Source of the DNA: Flavimaricola marinus
Lineage (GTDB): Bacteria; Pseudomonadota; Alphaproteobacteria; Rhodobacterales; Rhodobacteraceae
Reading direction: 5' to 3'
Assembly (NCBI RefSeq): GCF_900184895.1
Contig: NZ_FXZK01000001.1
Location: forward strand, 744,001-808,000
Length of the DNA stretch: 64,000 nt
Position 1 is the first letter of the stretch. The number at the start of each line of letters is the position of its first letter. Of this stretch, positions 1-9,900 are shown in pieces. The notes under the pieces were generated by a model, which made no database searches, had not been told where the DNA came from, and was given only the letters and a program-made list of their open reading frames with translations. The position numbers and the translations under genes were made by a program.

Positions 1-543
1 GATGTCACTGGCCAGAATCGGGCCCGCCTCCGGCCAGACCGCGGCCGCCGCCATCGCAAGAACCGCGGTGCCGCAGCCGATATCCGCCACCGCCTTGGCC
101 TCCCAACCCTCGTCGACCAGACGGTCGAGGGCGCGCAAACAGCCCAGGGTGGTGCCATGGTGTCCGGTGCCAAAGGCCATCGAGGCCTCGATCAAGAGCG
201 CCAGTCTGTCGTCGGGCACCTTGTCCGCATCGTGGCCGCCATAGACAAAGAACCGGCCGGCCTCGACAGGGGCCAGCTCGCGGCGCACATGGGCGACCCA
301 ATCCACATCGGGAACTTCCGAGATGACAAACGGCTTCGCCCCATAAGACGCCGCCAACAGGTCGAGCACCACCGCATCCGGGGCGCCCTCGAAATACGCG
401 CAGACCTCCCACAAACCGGAGTCGTCCTCGATCTCGAATGTGCCGACACCGTAAGGCGCCGGATCCAGATCCTCCAAAACCTCCGCAAGAGCCTCCGCGG
501 GGGCCTGCCCCATCATCGTCGTGATCGCAGTAAATGTCGGCAT
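1..543 (-). CDS. prmA: Ribosomal protein L11 methyltransferase, N-terminal part (cut by window edge)
   Basis: Reads from ATG at 543 to the window edge with no stop, giving the first 181 residues of a protein normally near 290. It would trimethylate ribosomal protein L11 in the cytoplasm using S-adenosylmethionine. The family-specific loop AFGTGHHGTT is present near residue 123, followed by the SAM-binding motif VADIGCGTAVLA near residue 153. The start is supported by AGGAGG about 6 bases upstream of the ATG. It follows lysE and priA on the same strand after a 258-base gap that holds a dispersed repeat. The product call is firm; the C-terminal half lies outside the window. Confidence 0.9.
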   Translation of the reverse strand, partial: MPTFTAITTMMGQAPAEALAEVLEDLDPAPYGVGTFEIEDDSGLWEVCAYFEGAPDAVVLDLLAASYGAKPFVISEVPDVDWVAHVRRELAPVEAGRFFVYGGHDADKVPDDRLALLIEASMAFGTGHHGTTLGCLRALDRLVDEGWEAKAVADIGCGTAVLAMAAAAVWPEAGPILASDI

Positions 544-613
544 CTGGCCCTCCTGATTTCTTCCCCGCCTAGACCGTCGGCCCAAAACGGTCAATCCAAC
601 GCGCCGCGGCACC

Positions 614-650
614 CCTTCTTTGGGTCACAAATATCCCCGCCGGAGGCTCC
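614..650 (-). repeat. Dispersed intergenic repeat, family A, copy 1
   Basis: Read on the minus strand, this segment starts GGAGCCTCCGGCGGGGATAT and ends in CCCAAAGAAGG. It matches the copies at 3772-3822 and 61923-61961 in layout: a GC-rich CCGG-containing block, then a short AT-rich stretch, then a (C)CAARRWGAAGG-like tail. I recognise this as a common intergenic motif of Rhodobacteraceae genomes, though that is from memory. It sits in the 258-base gap between priA and prmA, where I see no gene. Function is unknown. Confidence 0.55.
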
Positions 651-801
651 GACCGCGACACAGGCACAGACCTTGGGCAATCGGTGACGACCGCCAAAAG
701 GATCACTCCACGTCGTCGCCGTCCCGCCCGTTCCCGTCGAAGCCCGGTCAAGACTCGCGGCAGGGCCCGAGCTGGTCTGAAATCCTCGGCCCGACAACCA
801 C

Positions 802-2994
802 TCAATAAAAACTCTGCGGATCTATATCGACCTGTATCCGCAACTCCCCCCGCAGCCGGAACTGCCCGACCCACTCCGCCAAAGCCGCCTGCAACGGGGC
901 CGATTTCTCGGCCTTCACCAGCAGCCGCACCCGGTGCCGTCCGCGAACACGGGCGATCGGGGCGGGCGCGGGGCCGTAGACCTGCGCCCCGATCCGGCGC
1001 AGAGGTCCGTCCTGCCGGGCCATCGCCGCGCCCAGATCAAAGACCTCCTGCGAATTGGTGCTGCTCAGCACGATTCCCGCCATCCGACCATAAGGCGGCA
1101 CCCCGGCGGCACGACGCTCCCCGGCCTCGGCGTTCCAGAACGCCTCCTCGTCGCCGGCGAGGATTGCCCGGATTACCGGATGCTCCGGCTGAAACGTCTG
1201 CAGGACCGCCTCGCCCGGCGCCTCGGCGCGGCCTGCCCGCCCCGCTACCTGGCGCATCAGTTGAAACGTGCGCTCCGCGGCGCGCAGGTCCGATCCCTGC
1301 AGCCCCAGATCGGCGTCAATCACGCCCACCAACGTCAGCTTGGGAAAGTTATGGCCCTTGGCGACCAGCTGCGTGCCGATGATCACGTCGGCCGCGCCCT
1401 CGGCGATCTCTGCGATATGGGCCTTCAGCGCCCGGGCAGAGCCATAGAGGTCCGACGACAGGACCGCGATCCGGGCTTCGGGAAACAGCACGGCGGCCTC
1501 CTCGGCGAGGCGCTCGACACCGGGGCCAACCGGGGACAAGCGATCCTCCGCCTCGCAATGGGGGCAGACGGTCGGCATCGGCTTCGTCTCGCCGCACTGG
1601 TGGCACATCAGGCGCTTGAGGAAGCGGTGCTCGACCATCCGGGCGTCGCAATGGTCACAGCCGATCTGATGGCCGCAAGCACGGCACAGGGTGACTGGGG
1701 CATAGCCACGGCGGTTAATGAACAACAACGCCTGCTCGCCCTTGGCGATGCGGTCGCGAACGCCATTGGCAAGGGTGGGCGAGACCCACTGGCCACCCGG
1801 CAAATCCTCGGCGCGCATGTCTATCGCGCGCATCTTGGGCATCACGGCAGCACCAAACCGAGAGGTCAGGTCCAGCCGGGCGTATTTGCCCGCCTCCACA
1901 TTTGCCCAGCTCTCGAGGCTGGGGGTGGCCGAGGCGAGCACCACCTGGGCCCCGTTCAGCGAGGCGCGGAGCACGGTCATGTCGCGGGCATTGTAGAGGA
2001 CGCCGTCCTCCTGCTTGTAGGAGGTGTCATGCTCCTCATCGACAACGACAAGGCCCAGATCGCGAAACGGCAGAAACAGGGCCGAGCGGGCGCCGACGAC
2101 CAATTGGGCATCGCCCTGGCCGACCATACGCCAACAGCGGCGGCGCTCGGTGCTGGTCACGCCGGAATGCCACTCGGCCGGGCGCATACCGAAACGGGCC
2201 TCGACGCGGTCGATGAATTCGCCGGATAAGGCAATCTCGGGCAGCAGGACCAAGGCCTGCCGACCCATGCGGAGGCACTCGGCAACGGCCTCCAGATAGA
2301 CCTCGGTCTTGCCCGACCCGGTGACACCACGCAGCAACGTGGTGCCGTAGGTGCCAGAGCGGACCGCTTCGCGCAGGACCATCGCGCCCTTGGCCTGATC
2401 GGGGGTCAGATCCTTGCCGCCATGATCGGGGTCGAGCGGGGGATAGGGCGTGTCGCGGGGGGCTTCCTCCTCGGCCACGGCACCGAGCTTGACGAGGCCC
2501 TTGACCACAGAAGTGCCCACCCCCGCCATCTCGGCCACCTCGCCCAGCGTGAAGGACAAGCCGCCGTATTCCTCGAAGACGGCGAGCACCTTTTCGCGGG
2601 CGGCGGTCATGCGATCGGGGCGGCTGGGGCCGAGGCGATAGACCAGACGCTTGCCGGGGGGATCGCCCAGCCCCGGGGCGCGGGTGGCCAGACGAAGCAT
2701 CGCGGGCATCGGGGTCAGTGTATAGTCGGCGGCCTTGGACAGAAAGCTGCGCATTTCCTGACGCATCGGGGCCACGTCCAAGGTGCGGATGACCGAGCGG
2801 ATTTTCGAATGGTCATAATCACCCTTGCCGGGGCCCCAGACCACGCCCATCACCTTGCGCGGGCCGAGGGGGACTTCGACATAGGCGCCGAGCCAGACAC
2901 CGCCCTCCGGTGCCTTGTAGTCGAGCAGACGGTCGAGCGGCTGTGTGGTCAGCACGGCCACCAACTGGCCCTGTTCGAAATGCTCGGGGGTCAT
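802..2994 (-). CDS. priA: Primosomal protein N' (replication restart helicase)
   Basis: A 730-residue superfamily 2 DNA helicase that reloads the replisome at stalled forks. The Walker A motif GVTGSGKTE lies near residue 223 and the Walker B/DEEH box VVVDEEHD near residue 319. A zinc-binding block follows with the cysteine pairs CRAC, CDHC, CHQC and CPHC, typical of PriA. The length is normal for the family. Its ATG overlaps the stop of the upstream LysE gene by four bases (ATGA), so the two are probably co-transcribed, with prmA further downstream on the same strand. Confidence 0.96.
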   Translation of the reverse strand: MTPEHFEQGQLVAVLTTQPLDRLLDYKAPEGGVWLGAYVEVPLGPRKVMGVVWGPGKGDYDHSKIRSVIRTLDVAPMRQEMRSFLSKAADYTLTPMPAMLRLATRAPGLGDPPGKRLVYRLGPSRPDRMTAAREKVLAVFEEYGGLSFTLGEVAEMAGVGTSVVKGLVKLGAVAEEEAPRDTPYPPLDPDHGGKDLTPDQAKGAMVLREAVRSGTYGTTLLRGVTGSGKTEVYLEAVAECLRMGRQALVLLPEIALSGEFIDRVEARFGMRPAEWHSGVTSTERRRCWRMVGQGDAQLVVGARSALFLPFRDLGLVVVDEEHDTSYKQEDGVLYNARDMTVLRASLNGAQVVLASATPSLESWANVEAGKYARLDLTSRFGAAVMPKMRAIDMRAEDLPGGQWVSPTLANGVRDRIAKGEQALLFINRRGYAPVTLCRACGHQIGCDHCDARMVEHRFLKRLMCHQCGETKPMPTVCPHCEAEDRLSPVGPGVERLAEEAAVLFPEARIAVLSSDLYGSARALKAHIAEIAEGAADVIIGTQLVAKGHNFPKLTLVGVIDADLGLQGSDLRAAERTFQLMRQVAGRAGRAEAPGEAVLQTFQPEHPVIRAILAGDEEAFWNAEAGERRAAGVPPYGRMAGIVLSSTNSQEVFDLGAAMARQDGPLRRIGAQVYGPAPAPIARVRGRHRVRLLVKAEKSAPLQAALAEWVGQFRLRGELRIQVDIDPQSFY

Positions 2995-3620
2995 GTGGCC
3001 TTGCGCAGACCGGCGGTCAGCACGCCCATGGCAATGAGCACCGCGCCGCCGGTGCGGGTCATCCAGTGCAAGACGGCCGGACGGCGAACCTGCACGCGCA
3101 AACGGTCAGCGACGAGGGCGTAGGCGAGAGCGTTCAGGGCGGCGAGGCCCACGAAGGTGGCGATCAGGATGGCGAATTGCGGGATCAGCGGCGCGTCGGG
3201 GCGGAGGAACTGCGGCACGAAGGCGATGAAGAAGACGATGGATTTCGGGTTCAGCGCCGTGACCGCCGCCGCATGGGCATAGACGCGCGACGGGGCGACC
3301 GCGGCGACCTGCTCCAGCGTGCCGAGACGGGCGCTGCCGGCACTGCGGATCATGCCGATCCCCATCCAGATCAGATAGAGCGCACCGAGCCATTTGATCG
3401 CGGTGAACAGTGTGGCGGAGGCAAGGACCAGGGCGCCCAGCCCGGCAAGAGAGGCGGTCATCGCGATCAGATCGCCCGTCGCCACGCCCGCCGCGCTGGC
3501 CACGGCGACGCGGCGGCCCTGGGTCAGGGCATAGGACAGCACGAGCACGATCGTCGGACCGGGGATCACCAGCAAGACACAGCTCGCCGCGACGAATGTC
3601 AGCCAAAGATGCATGTCCAT
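2991..3620 (-). CDS. LysE/RhtB family amino-acid exporter
   Basis: A 209-residue integral membrane protein of the LysE/RhtB translocator family, which exports amino acids or related small metabolites across the inner membrane. The N-terminal segment contains the typical VIPGPTIVLVLSYAL stretch, and about six hydrophobic segments cover the length, as usual for the family. The start at 3620 has GAGAGG upstream; a second ATG two codons later is also possible. The gene overlaps priA by four bases. The exported substrate cannot be told from sequence. Confidence 0.85.
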   Translation of the reverse strand: MDMHLWLTFVAASCVLLVIPGPTIVLVLSYALTQGRRVAVASAAGVATGDLIAMTASLAGLGALVLASATLFTAIKWLGALYLIWMGIGMIRSAGSARLGTLEQVAAVAPSRVYAHAAAVTALNPKSIVFFIAFVPQFLRPDAPLIPQFAILIATFVGLAALNALAYALVADRLRVQVRRPAVLHWMTRTGGAVLIAMGVLTAGLRKAT

Positions 3621-3771
3621 GATCCGAATCCTCTCGTGACGGTCCGGCCTCTAGAAAGCGGCGGAATGCGCCGATGTTCAAGCGGGCAATCCGTGCGAAA
3701 GGCCCTGCGGCGTGGGAGGTTTGGCTTAGGCCATCGCAACGGAAAACCCAAGCGGCCTTTGGGCGGCGGCG

Positions 3772-3822
3772 GACCGGGGCGCTGCCCCGGACCCCGGAGT
3801 TTTCCGGCCAAGATGAAAGAAG
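3772..3822 (+). repeat. Dispersed intergenic repeat, family A, copy 2, with hairpin
   Basis: The segment contains the perfect hairpin CCGGGGC-GCT-GCCCCGG at 3774-3790, then ACCCCGGAG, TTTT and CCGGCCAAGATGAAAGAAG. The tail matches the copy at 61923-61961, read there on the minus strand. It lies in the 312-base gap between the divergent genes lysE (3620) and DUF484 (3933). In that gap I see only this repeat and the hairpin at 3843-3868. Role unknown. Confidence 0.6.
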
Positions 3823-3842
3823 CCGTTGTTACTCAATTGCAT

Positions 3843-3868
3843 CGCACCGGATCCGGTGGTGCGGTTTT
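3843..3868 (+). terminator. Hairpin followed by four T, terminator-like, upstream of DUF484
   Basis: CGCACC at 3843-3848 pairs with GGTGCG at 3858-3863, enclosing the palindrome ACCGGATCCGGT, and is followed by GTTTT. It looks like a weak intrinsic terminator on the plus strand. No plus-strand gene lies upstream, so it could instead be a leader structure of the DUF484-xerC unit or chance. Confidence 0.3.
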
Positions 3869-3932
3869 GCTAGCGGTCGGAGGGGCGGCTCTGATATGCA
3901 GGGGGCAACAACAAACGTGACCTTGAGGCATT

Positions 3933-4640
3933 ATGAGCAGCAATCCCCTGATGGACGCGGGTCTCCGCGACCGCATCATTTCCGATCCTGACGTCCTGCT
4001 GGAAGACACAGACATCATGCGCGCGCTGGTCGCGGCGAATGAAAAGAGCATGGGCCCGAACATCGTCGATCTGCGGGGCATCGCGATGCAGCGCCTCGAG
4101 AACCGGCTCGACCGGCTGGAGGACACCCACCGTTCGGTGATCGCCGCCGCCTATGAGAATCTGGCCGGCACCAATCAGGTGCACCGTGCGATTCTGCGGA
4201 TGCTGGATGCGACGAAGTTCGAGACCTTCCTGCGCGACCTCGGCACCGAAGTGGCCGACATCCTGCGCGTCGATGCTGTCCGTCTGGTGCTGGAAAGTGC
4301 CACGACAGAGGACGATCCCGCGATCAAGAAGCTGGGCGATGTGCTCTCGGTGGCCGAGCCGGGCTATATCGACAGCTATATCACCCAAGGCCGCAATCTG
4401 CCGGTCCGCCAGGTGACCCTGCGCCAGATGACCCCCGAGGACGACCGCGTCTATGGCGACAAGGCCGAATACGTCCGCTCCGAGGCCTGCCTCAAGCTCG
4501 ACTTCGGCGAAGGCCGCTTGCCGGGCATGTTGGTGATGGGCTCCGAGGATCCGCATCAGTTCACCCCGCAGCAGGGGCCGGACCTTCTGGCCTTCTTTGC
4601 GGGCGTTTTCGAGCGCACCATGCGCCGCTGGCTGGGGTGA
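3933..4640 (+). CDS. DUF484 family protein
   Basis: A 235-residue cytoplasmic protein matching the DUF484 family: an N-terminal helical segment, a heptad-like stretch near residues 50-70 (ENRLDRLEDTHR), then a GAF-like C-terminal domain. DUF484 genes are often next to xerC in proteobacteria, including E. coli, and here the stop overlaps the xerC start by GTGA. No biochemical role is established for the family; the linkage suggests a part in chromosome maintenance or simple co-transcription. The ATG at 3933 is preceded by TTGAGG. Confidence 0.8.
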   Translation: MSSNPLMDAGLRDRIISDPDVLLEDTDIMRALVAANEKSMGPNIVDLRGIAMQRLENRLDRLEDTHRSVIAAAYENLAGTNQVHRAILRMLDATKFETFLRDLGTEVADILRVDAVRLVLESATTEDDPAIKKLGDVLSVAEPGYIDSYITQGRNLPVRQVTLRQMTPEDDRVYGDKAEYVRSEACLKLDFGEGRLPGMLVMGSEDPHQFTPQQGPDLLAFFAGVFERTMRRWLG

Positions 4641-5563
4641 GCGAGAGCGGCATAAGTGCGGCCCTGACCGACGCGCTGGCCGGATGGCTCGACCATGAGC
4701 GGGCGCTGAACGGGGCCGCCGTCAACACGATCAAGGCCTATCAGGCCGATGTGCTGGGCTTTCTGGCCTTCATGTCCGGCCATCACGGCGGCCAGCAGGG
4801 GCTTGGGCCCTTGTCGCGGATCACCGTGTCGGACATGCGGGCATGGATGGCCCACGAACGCGGCCGCGGCGTCGGGGCGCGGTCGCTCGCCCGGTCCCTG
4901 TCGGCGGTAAAGACCTTCTACCGCTGGCTGTCCGACCGCGAGGGGTTCGAGCCGACGGCCGTGTTGTCGACCCGGTCGCCGAAGTTCCACAAGAAGCTGC
5001 CCCGCCCTCTGGCCGAGGACGCCGCCCGCGCGATGATCGACCAGATGGACACCGGGGTGAACGCGCCCTGGGTCGCGGCGCGGGACATGGCGGTGATCAC
5101 CCTGCTCTATGGCTGCGGGCTGCGAATATCAGAGGCGCTCGGGCTGACCGGAGCGGACGTGCCACTGCCCGCTGCCCTGCGGATCACCGGCAAGGGCGGC
5201 AAGGAACGGATCGTGCCGGTGATCGACGCGGCCCGTGCGGCGGTCGAGCACTACCTGCGGCTCTGCCCCCATGCGCTCGAACCGGACGGTCCGCTGTTCC
5301 GAGGGGTGCGCGGCGGTGCGCTGAACCCCCGGATCATCCAAAAGGCGATGGAGAGCGCGCGGGCGAGCCTCGGGCTGCCGGCGACGGCGACGCCTCATGC
5401 GCTGAGACACTCCTTTGCCACGCATCTGCTCAGCGCCGGTGGCGACCTGCGGGCGATCCAGGAACTCTTGGGACATGCCTCGCTGTCGACGACGCAGGCC
5501 TATACCGCCGTCGACACCGCGCACCTGATGGAAGTCTACGACCGGACGCACCCAAAGGCGTGA
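4637..5563 (+). CDS. xerC: Tyrosine recombinase XerC
   Basis: A 308-residue site-specific recombinase that, with XerD, resolves chromosome dimers at dif. The N-terminal SAM-like core-binding domain spans about residues 10-95. The catalytic domain shows the conserved arginine in CGLRISEAL, the beta-hairpin lysine in ITGKGGKERIVPV, the box PHALRHSFATHLL, the later LLGHAS histidine, and the nucleophile region TQAYTAVD. Translation starts at GTG 4637, overlapping the DUF484 stop. XerC rather than XerD is favoured by the DUF484 linkage, not by a residue I can single out. Confidence 0.9.
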   Translation: MSESGISAALTDALAGWLDHERALNGAAVNTIKAYQADVLGFLAFMSGHHGGQQGLGPLSRITVSDMRAWMAHERGRGVGARSLARSLSAVKTFYRWLSDREGFEPTAVLSTRSPKFHKKLPRPLAEDAARAMIDQMDTGVNAPWVAARDMAVITLLYGCGLRISEALGLTGADVPLPAALRITGKGGKERIVPVIDAARAAVEHYLRLCPHALEPDGPLFRGVRGGALNPRIIQKAMESARASLGLPATATPHALRHSFATHLLSAGGDLRAIQELLGHASLSTTQAYTAVDTAHLMEVYDRTHPKA

Positions 5564-5603
5564 TCCGGTTGCCCCGCCCGCCCGAATAGGCCATGACAAC
5601 GAC

Positions 5604-6299
5604 ATGACAGCATCAACCAAAGCCCTCCTCGTTCACCTGCTGACCGCCACCGGTGCGGTCTTTGCCATGCTGGCCATGCTGGCCGCCGTGGCCGGGGAAT
5701 GGAGCCTGATGTTCCTCTGGCTCGTCGTGGCCTTTGCGGTGGACGGGGTCGATGGACCGCTGGCGCGGCGCTACGACGTCAAGCGGAACGCCCCGGAGTT
5801 CGACGGGGTGCTGCTCGACCTGATCATCGACTATCTGACCTATGTGTTCATTCCGGCCTATGCTCTGTTCGCCTCGGGGCTGATGCCGGGCTGGACCGGG
5901 TGGTTCGCGATCTTTGTCATCACCTTTGCAAGTGCGCTGTATTTCGCAGATACACGCATGAAAACAAAGGACTACTCCTTCTCGGGTTTTCCCGGATGCT
6001 GGAATATGCTGGTGCTGGTCCTGTTCGCGCTCAGCCCGAACTTCTGGGTGATGACGGCGCTGGTGACGGCGCTGGCCATCGCGATGTTCCTGCCGGTGAA
6101 GTTCGTGCATCCGGTGCGGACTGCCCGGTGGCGGGCGGTCACCCTGCCGATGGCGCTGGGATGGGTGGCCTTCGCAGGCTGGGCGGCGTGGGTCGATTTC
6201 GACAGCGCGAGCTGGGCGCATTGGGGCTTGGTGGTCACGTCGATCTACCTGCTCGGCGCCGGGGCGGTGCAGCAACTGGTCTACGGCCCCGAAGGCTAG
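5604..6299 (+). CDS. pcs: Phosphatidylcholine synthase
   Basis: A 231-residue membrane enzyme of the CDP-alcohol phosphatidyltransferase family that condenses choline with CDP-diacylglycerol to make phosphatidylcholine in one step. The signature appears as DGPLARR (near residue 51) followed by GVLLDLIIDYLTYVFIP. The longer spacing between the two halves and the YVF-PAYA context are typical of Pcs rather than of PgsA or PssA. Several hydrophobic segments cover the rest. Its stop overlaps the stop of the convergent ogt gene. The start ATG has no strong ribosome binding site. Confidence 0.88.
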   Translation: MTASTKALLVHLLTATGAVFAMLAMLAAVAGEWSLMFLWLVVAFAVDGVDGPLARRYDVKRNAPEFDGVLLDLIIDYLTYVFIPAYALFASGLMPGWTGWFAIFVITFASALYFADTRMKTKDYSFSGFPGCWNMLVLVLFALSPNFWVMTALVTALAIAMFLPVKFVHPVRTARWRAVTLPMALGWVAFAGWAAWVDFDSASWAHWGLVVTSIYLLGAGAVQQLVYGPEG

Positions 6300-6739
6300 A
6301 TCAGCAGGGATGCCGCGCCCTCGTGGCGGAGCAGAGCGACCTTGGCCTCAACGCCACTGCCACCCGAAAAGCCGCCCAAACCATTGGCCCCCAGAACCCG
6401 ATGACACGGTACGATGATCGGGATCGGATTGGCGCCGCAGGCCTGGCCGATGGCCTGCGCCGAGACACCCAAGGATTTCGCCAGATCGCCATAGGTCCGG
6501 GTCTCGCCAAAGGGGATCGCGATCAGCGCGTCCCGGAACCGCATCTGAAATTCGGTGGGCATGGGGACAAGCGGTGGAAGGCCGGTCGGCCGCCCCTCGA
6601 AATAGGCGTCGAGCCAATTGGCGACTGGCCCGGTTAGCGGCGGGCCGGCACGACCCCACGTCAGGGATAGAACGGCACCGTCCTCGGTCCGGACAGCGAG
6701 CGGACCGACGGGGCTTTCATAGGTAAAGGCGTTGCGCAT
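6296..6739 (-). CDS. ogt: Methylated-DNA--protein-cysteine methyltransferase
   Basis: A 147-residue DNA repair protein that transfers alkyl groups from O6-alkylguanine to its own cysteine. The active-site motif IVPCHRVLGANG is intact, with the nucleophile at Cys112, and AIGQACGANP precedes it as in the family. The chosen start ATG 6739 gives the usual N-terminus; a GTG at 6775 would add 12 residues (MGLTPPPAERAR) and is less likely. An 86-bp repeat lies between this gene and ileS. It ends on overlapping stops with pcs. Confidence 0.9.
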   Translation of the reverse strand: MRNAFTYESPVGPLAVRTEDGAVLSLTWGRAGPPLTGPVANWLDAYFEGRPTGLPPLVPMPTEFQMRFRDALIAIPFGETRTYGDLAKSLGVSAQAIGQACGANPIPIIVPCHRVLGANGLGGFSGGSGVEAKVALLRHEGAASLLI

Positions 6740-6807
6740 TCGGGCTCTTTCGGCGGGCGGTGGGGTAAGACCCACCTTACAGCATCGTGCGCTGCGTCAA
6801 TCACCGG

Positions 6808-6893
6808 AATGTCGAAAACGACACCGCCGCGATACCGACGTCATACCGACGTGATACCGCGGCGGGTTTTGGGGCGTTAACCTATTGAGTCGC
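6808..6893 (-). repeat. 86-bp intergenic repeat, family B, copy 1 (11-bp periodic core)
   Basis: Read on the minus strand it runs from GCGACTCAATAGGTTAA to GTCGTTTTCGACATT. The core has successive CGGTAT units spaced 11 bases apart. It aligns without gaps to 24916-25001, with 15 mismatches in 86 positions by eye. It begins about 20 bases after the ileS stop and lies upstream of ogt. Function unknown; see findings. Confidence 0.8.
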
Positions 6894-6913
6894 AGAGCGA
6901 GGCGAACCCCGCT

Positions 6914-9900
6914 TTACGCCATTGCCGCATCACAGCGCGCACAGGTGCCGGGATGGCTGTGGGTGCCCACATCGGGGAGGATCTTCCAGCAACGCTGGCA
7001 CTTCTCGCCCTCGGCCATGCCAAAGACAACGGCCACGTCTGCCACGTCCTCGATGCGGAACGCATCGGCCGGAGCGGGCTCCGACGTCACATGGATGCCG
7101 CTGGTGATGCACAGATCCTCGAACGCCACCGTGCCAAGGATATCGGCCACCTCCGGGGTGACATACACGGTCGGAGCGGCCTCCAGGCTGGCGCCTATCA
7201 CCTTGTCACGCCTCGCGATTTCCAGCGCGCCGTTGACCACGCGACGCACCTTGCGGATCGCCGTCCACTTGGCGGCGAGCGTGGGGTTCAGCCACTCTGC
7301 CGGGGTCTCGGGGATGTCGACCAGATGGACAGACGACGTCTCGCCGGGGAAGCGTTCGAGCCAGACTTCCTCCATCGTGAACACCAGAACCGGGGCCAGC
7401 CACGTGGTCAGACGGTGGAACAGGATGTCCAGAACCGTGCGGGCAGCGCGGCGGCGCGGTGTGTCGCCGTCGCAGTAGAGCGCGTCCTTGCGGATATCAA
7501 AATAATAGGCCGACAGATCGACGGTAGCAAAGGTAAACACCGCCTGGAAAACGCCTTGGAAATCATAGGCTTGATATCCCTTGCGGACGGTCTGATCCAG
7601 CTCGGCCAGACGGTGCAGAACCCATTGCTCCAGCTCTGGCATCGCCTCGGGCGCGACCCGGTCGGCTTCGGTAAAGTCCGACAGCGATCCCAACAGATAG
7701 CGCATCGTATTGCGCAAACGGCGATAGCTGTCCGCGGTGCCTTTGAGGATCTCCGGCCCGATCCGCTGGTCTGCGGTGTAATCGGTCTGAGCCACCCAAA
7801 GTCTAAGGATATCAGCGCCATACTGCTTGACGACCGTCTCCGGCACGATGGTATTGCCCAGCGACTTGGACATTTTCATGCCCTTCTCGTCGAGGGTGAA
7901 GCCGTGGGTCAGAACCCCGCGATACGGCGCACGCCCGTTGGTGCCGCAGGATTGCAGCATCGACGAATGGAACCAACCCCGGTGCTGGTCGGTGCCTTCG
8001 AGGTATAGGTCGGCCATCCCGTCCTCTGACCCGTCCTCCCGATCCCGCAGCACAAAGGCGTGGGTCGAGCCGGAGTCGAACCAGACATCAAGGATATCAA
8101 AGACTTGATTATACTGCGAGGCATCCACGTCGTTGCCGAGGAACCGCTCCTTGGCTCCCGGCTTGTACCACGCATCCGCGCCTTCTTCCTCGAAAGCCGC
8201 CAGAATCCGGGCGTTCACTTCGGGGTTTCTTAACAGATAGTCGTCATCAAGAGGGCTGGCGCCGACCTTCACAAAGCAGGTCAACGGCACACCCCACGCC
8301 CGCTGGCGCGACAGCACCCAGTCAGGCCGGGCTTCGATCATCGAATACAGGCGGTTGCGGCCGGTCTGCGGTGTCCACGTGACCAATTCGTCGATCGAGC
8401 GCAGCGCTCGCTCGCGGATCGTGGTGCCATAGGTGTCCTGCCCGTCGCCCACCGGACGGTCGATCGCGGCAAACCACTGCGGCGTGTTGCGAAAGATCAC
8501 AGGGGCTTTCGAGCGCCACGAATGCGGATAAGAGTGCTTGATCACGCCACGAGCCAGCAGCCCACCGACCTCGACGAGCTTGGCGATGACAGCGGCGTTC
8601 GCGTCGCCTTCCCACGGGTTCGTCTTGTTCTTCTTGTTGAGCTTGTCGCGCAGGATCGCTTTGCCGCCAAAGAACGGCAGGTCGTCGCGAAAACGTCCAT
8701 CTTCCATGACGTTATAGGTGATGACCTGCTCCAGCATCCCCAGATCGCGATAGAGCTCGAACTCCTCCATCCCGTGGCTCGGGGCGCAATGGACAAAGCC
8801 GGTGCCTTCTTCGTCGGTGACGAAATCGGCGGCCCTGAAATCGCGCAGATCGTCCCATTCGCCGTTCGATCCTTCGGCCCCGGCCAGCGGGTGCTTCAGG
8901 GACAATCCGGCCAACTCATCGGCAGGCACATCGCGGACGCGCCGCCACATGCCCTCTTCCAGCCGGGCCTTGGCCATCACGCCACCCGCCAGCTTGTCCG
9001 CCAGAAGGAAACGGTCGCCTTTGGAAACCCAGCTTTCCTCTGGCGTATCAACCACTTCGTAGAGGCCGTAGGCGTAATTGGCACCGTAGACCACCGCCTT
9101 GTTCGACGGGATCGTCCAAGGCGTGGTCGTCCAGATCACAACGAAAGCCCCGACCAGATCGCTCATCTTGGGGCGGATGGGATTCTCTAAGGCATCCGAA
9201 ACACTTTGGAACTTGATTGTGTCTTCAGAATAATACCCCGCATCGACAACCGGGAATTTCACCCAGATCGTGAAGCTTTCCTTGTCGTGATACTCCACCT
9301 CGGCCTCGGCCAAGGCGGTCTGCTCCACGGGCGACCACATCACAGGCTTGGAGCCTTGATAGAGCGTCCCGTTCATCAGAAACTTCTGGAATTCCTCAGC
9401 GATGACGCGCTCGGCGTGGAACTTCATCGTCAAATACGGGTCGTCCCAGTTGCCGGACACTCCAAGGCGCTTGAATTCCTCGCGCTGGATATCCACCCAG
9501 CCCTCGGCAAACTTGCGGCACTCCTGCCGGAACGCAACGACATCCACATCGTCCTTGTCCAGACCCTTGGCGCGATACTGCTCCTCGATCTTCCACTCGA
9601 TGGGCAGACCGTGGCAATCCCAGCCCGGGATATAGCGGGCATCGCGGCCCATCATCTGTTGCGAGCGGACAACCATGTCCTTGAGGATCTTGTTCAGCGC
9701 GTGGCCGATGTGCAGATGGCCGTTCGCATAGGGAGGGCCGTCGTGTAGCGTGAACGGCTGCCGCACTTCGTTGTTTTCGCCCGTCCGGGCGAGGGCGGCC
9801 TTCTCCCTCAGACGGTCATAGATGCCGATCTCTGCCCAACGGGCCAGCCAGTCCGGCTCGCGCTGGGGCAGGCCCGCGCGCATCGGAAAATCGGTGCGGG

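Noticed and set aside
4637-5563. Phage-type integrase marking a mobile element
   Set aside because: The protein fits housekeeping XerC, is coupled to DUF484, and there are no att-like repeats, phage genes or composition change around it.
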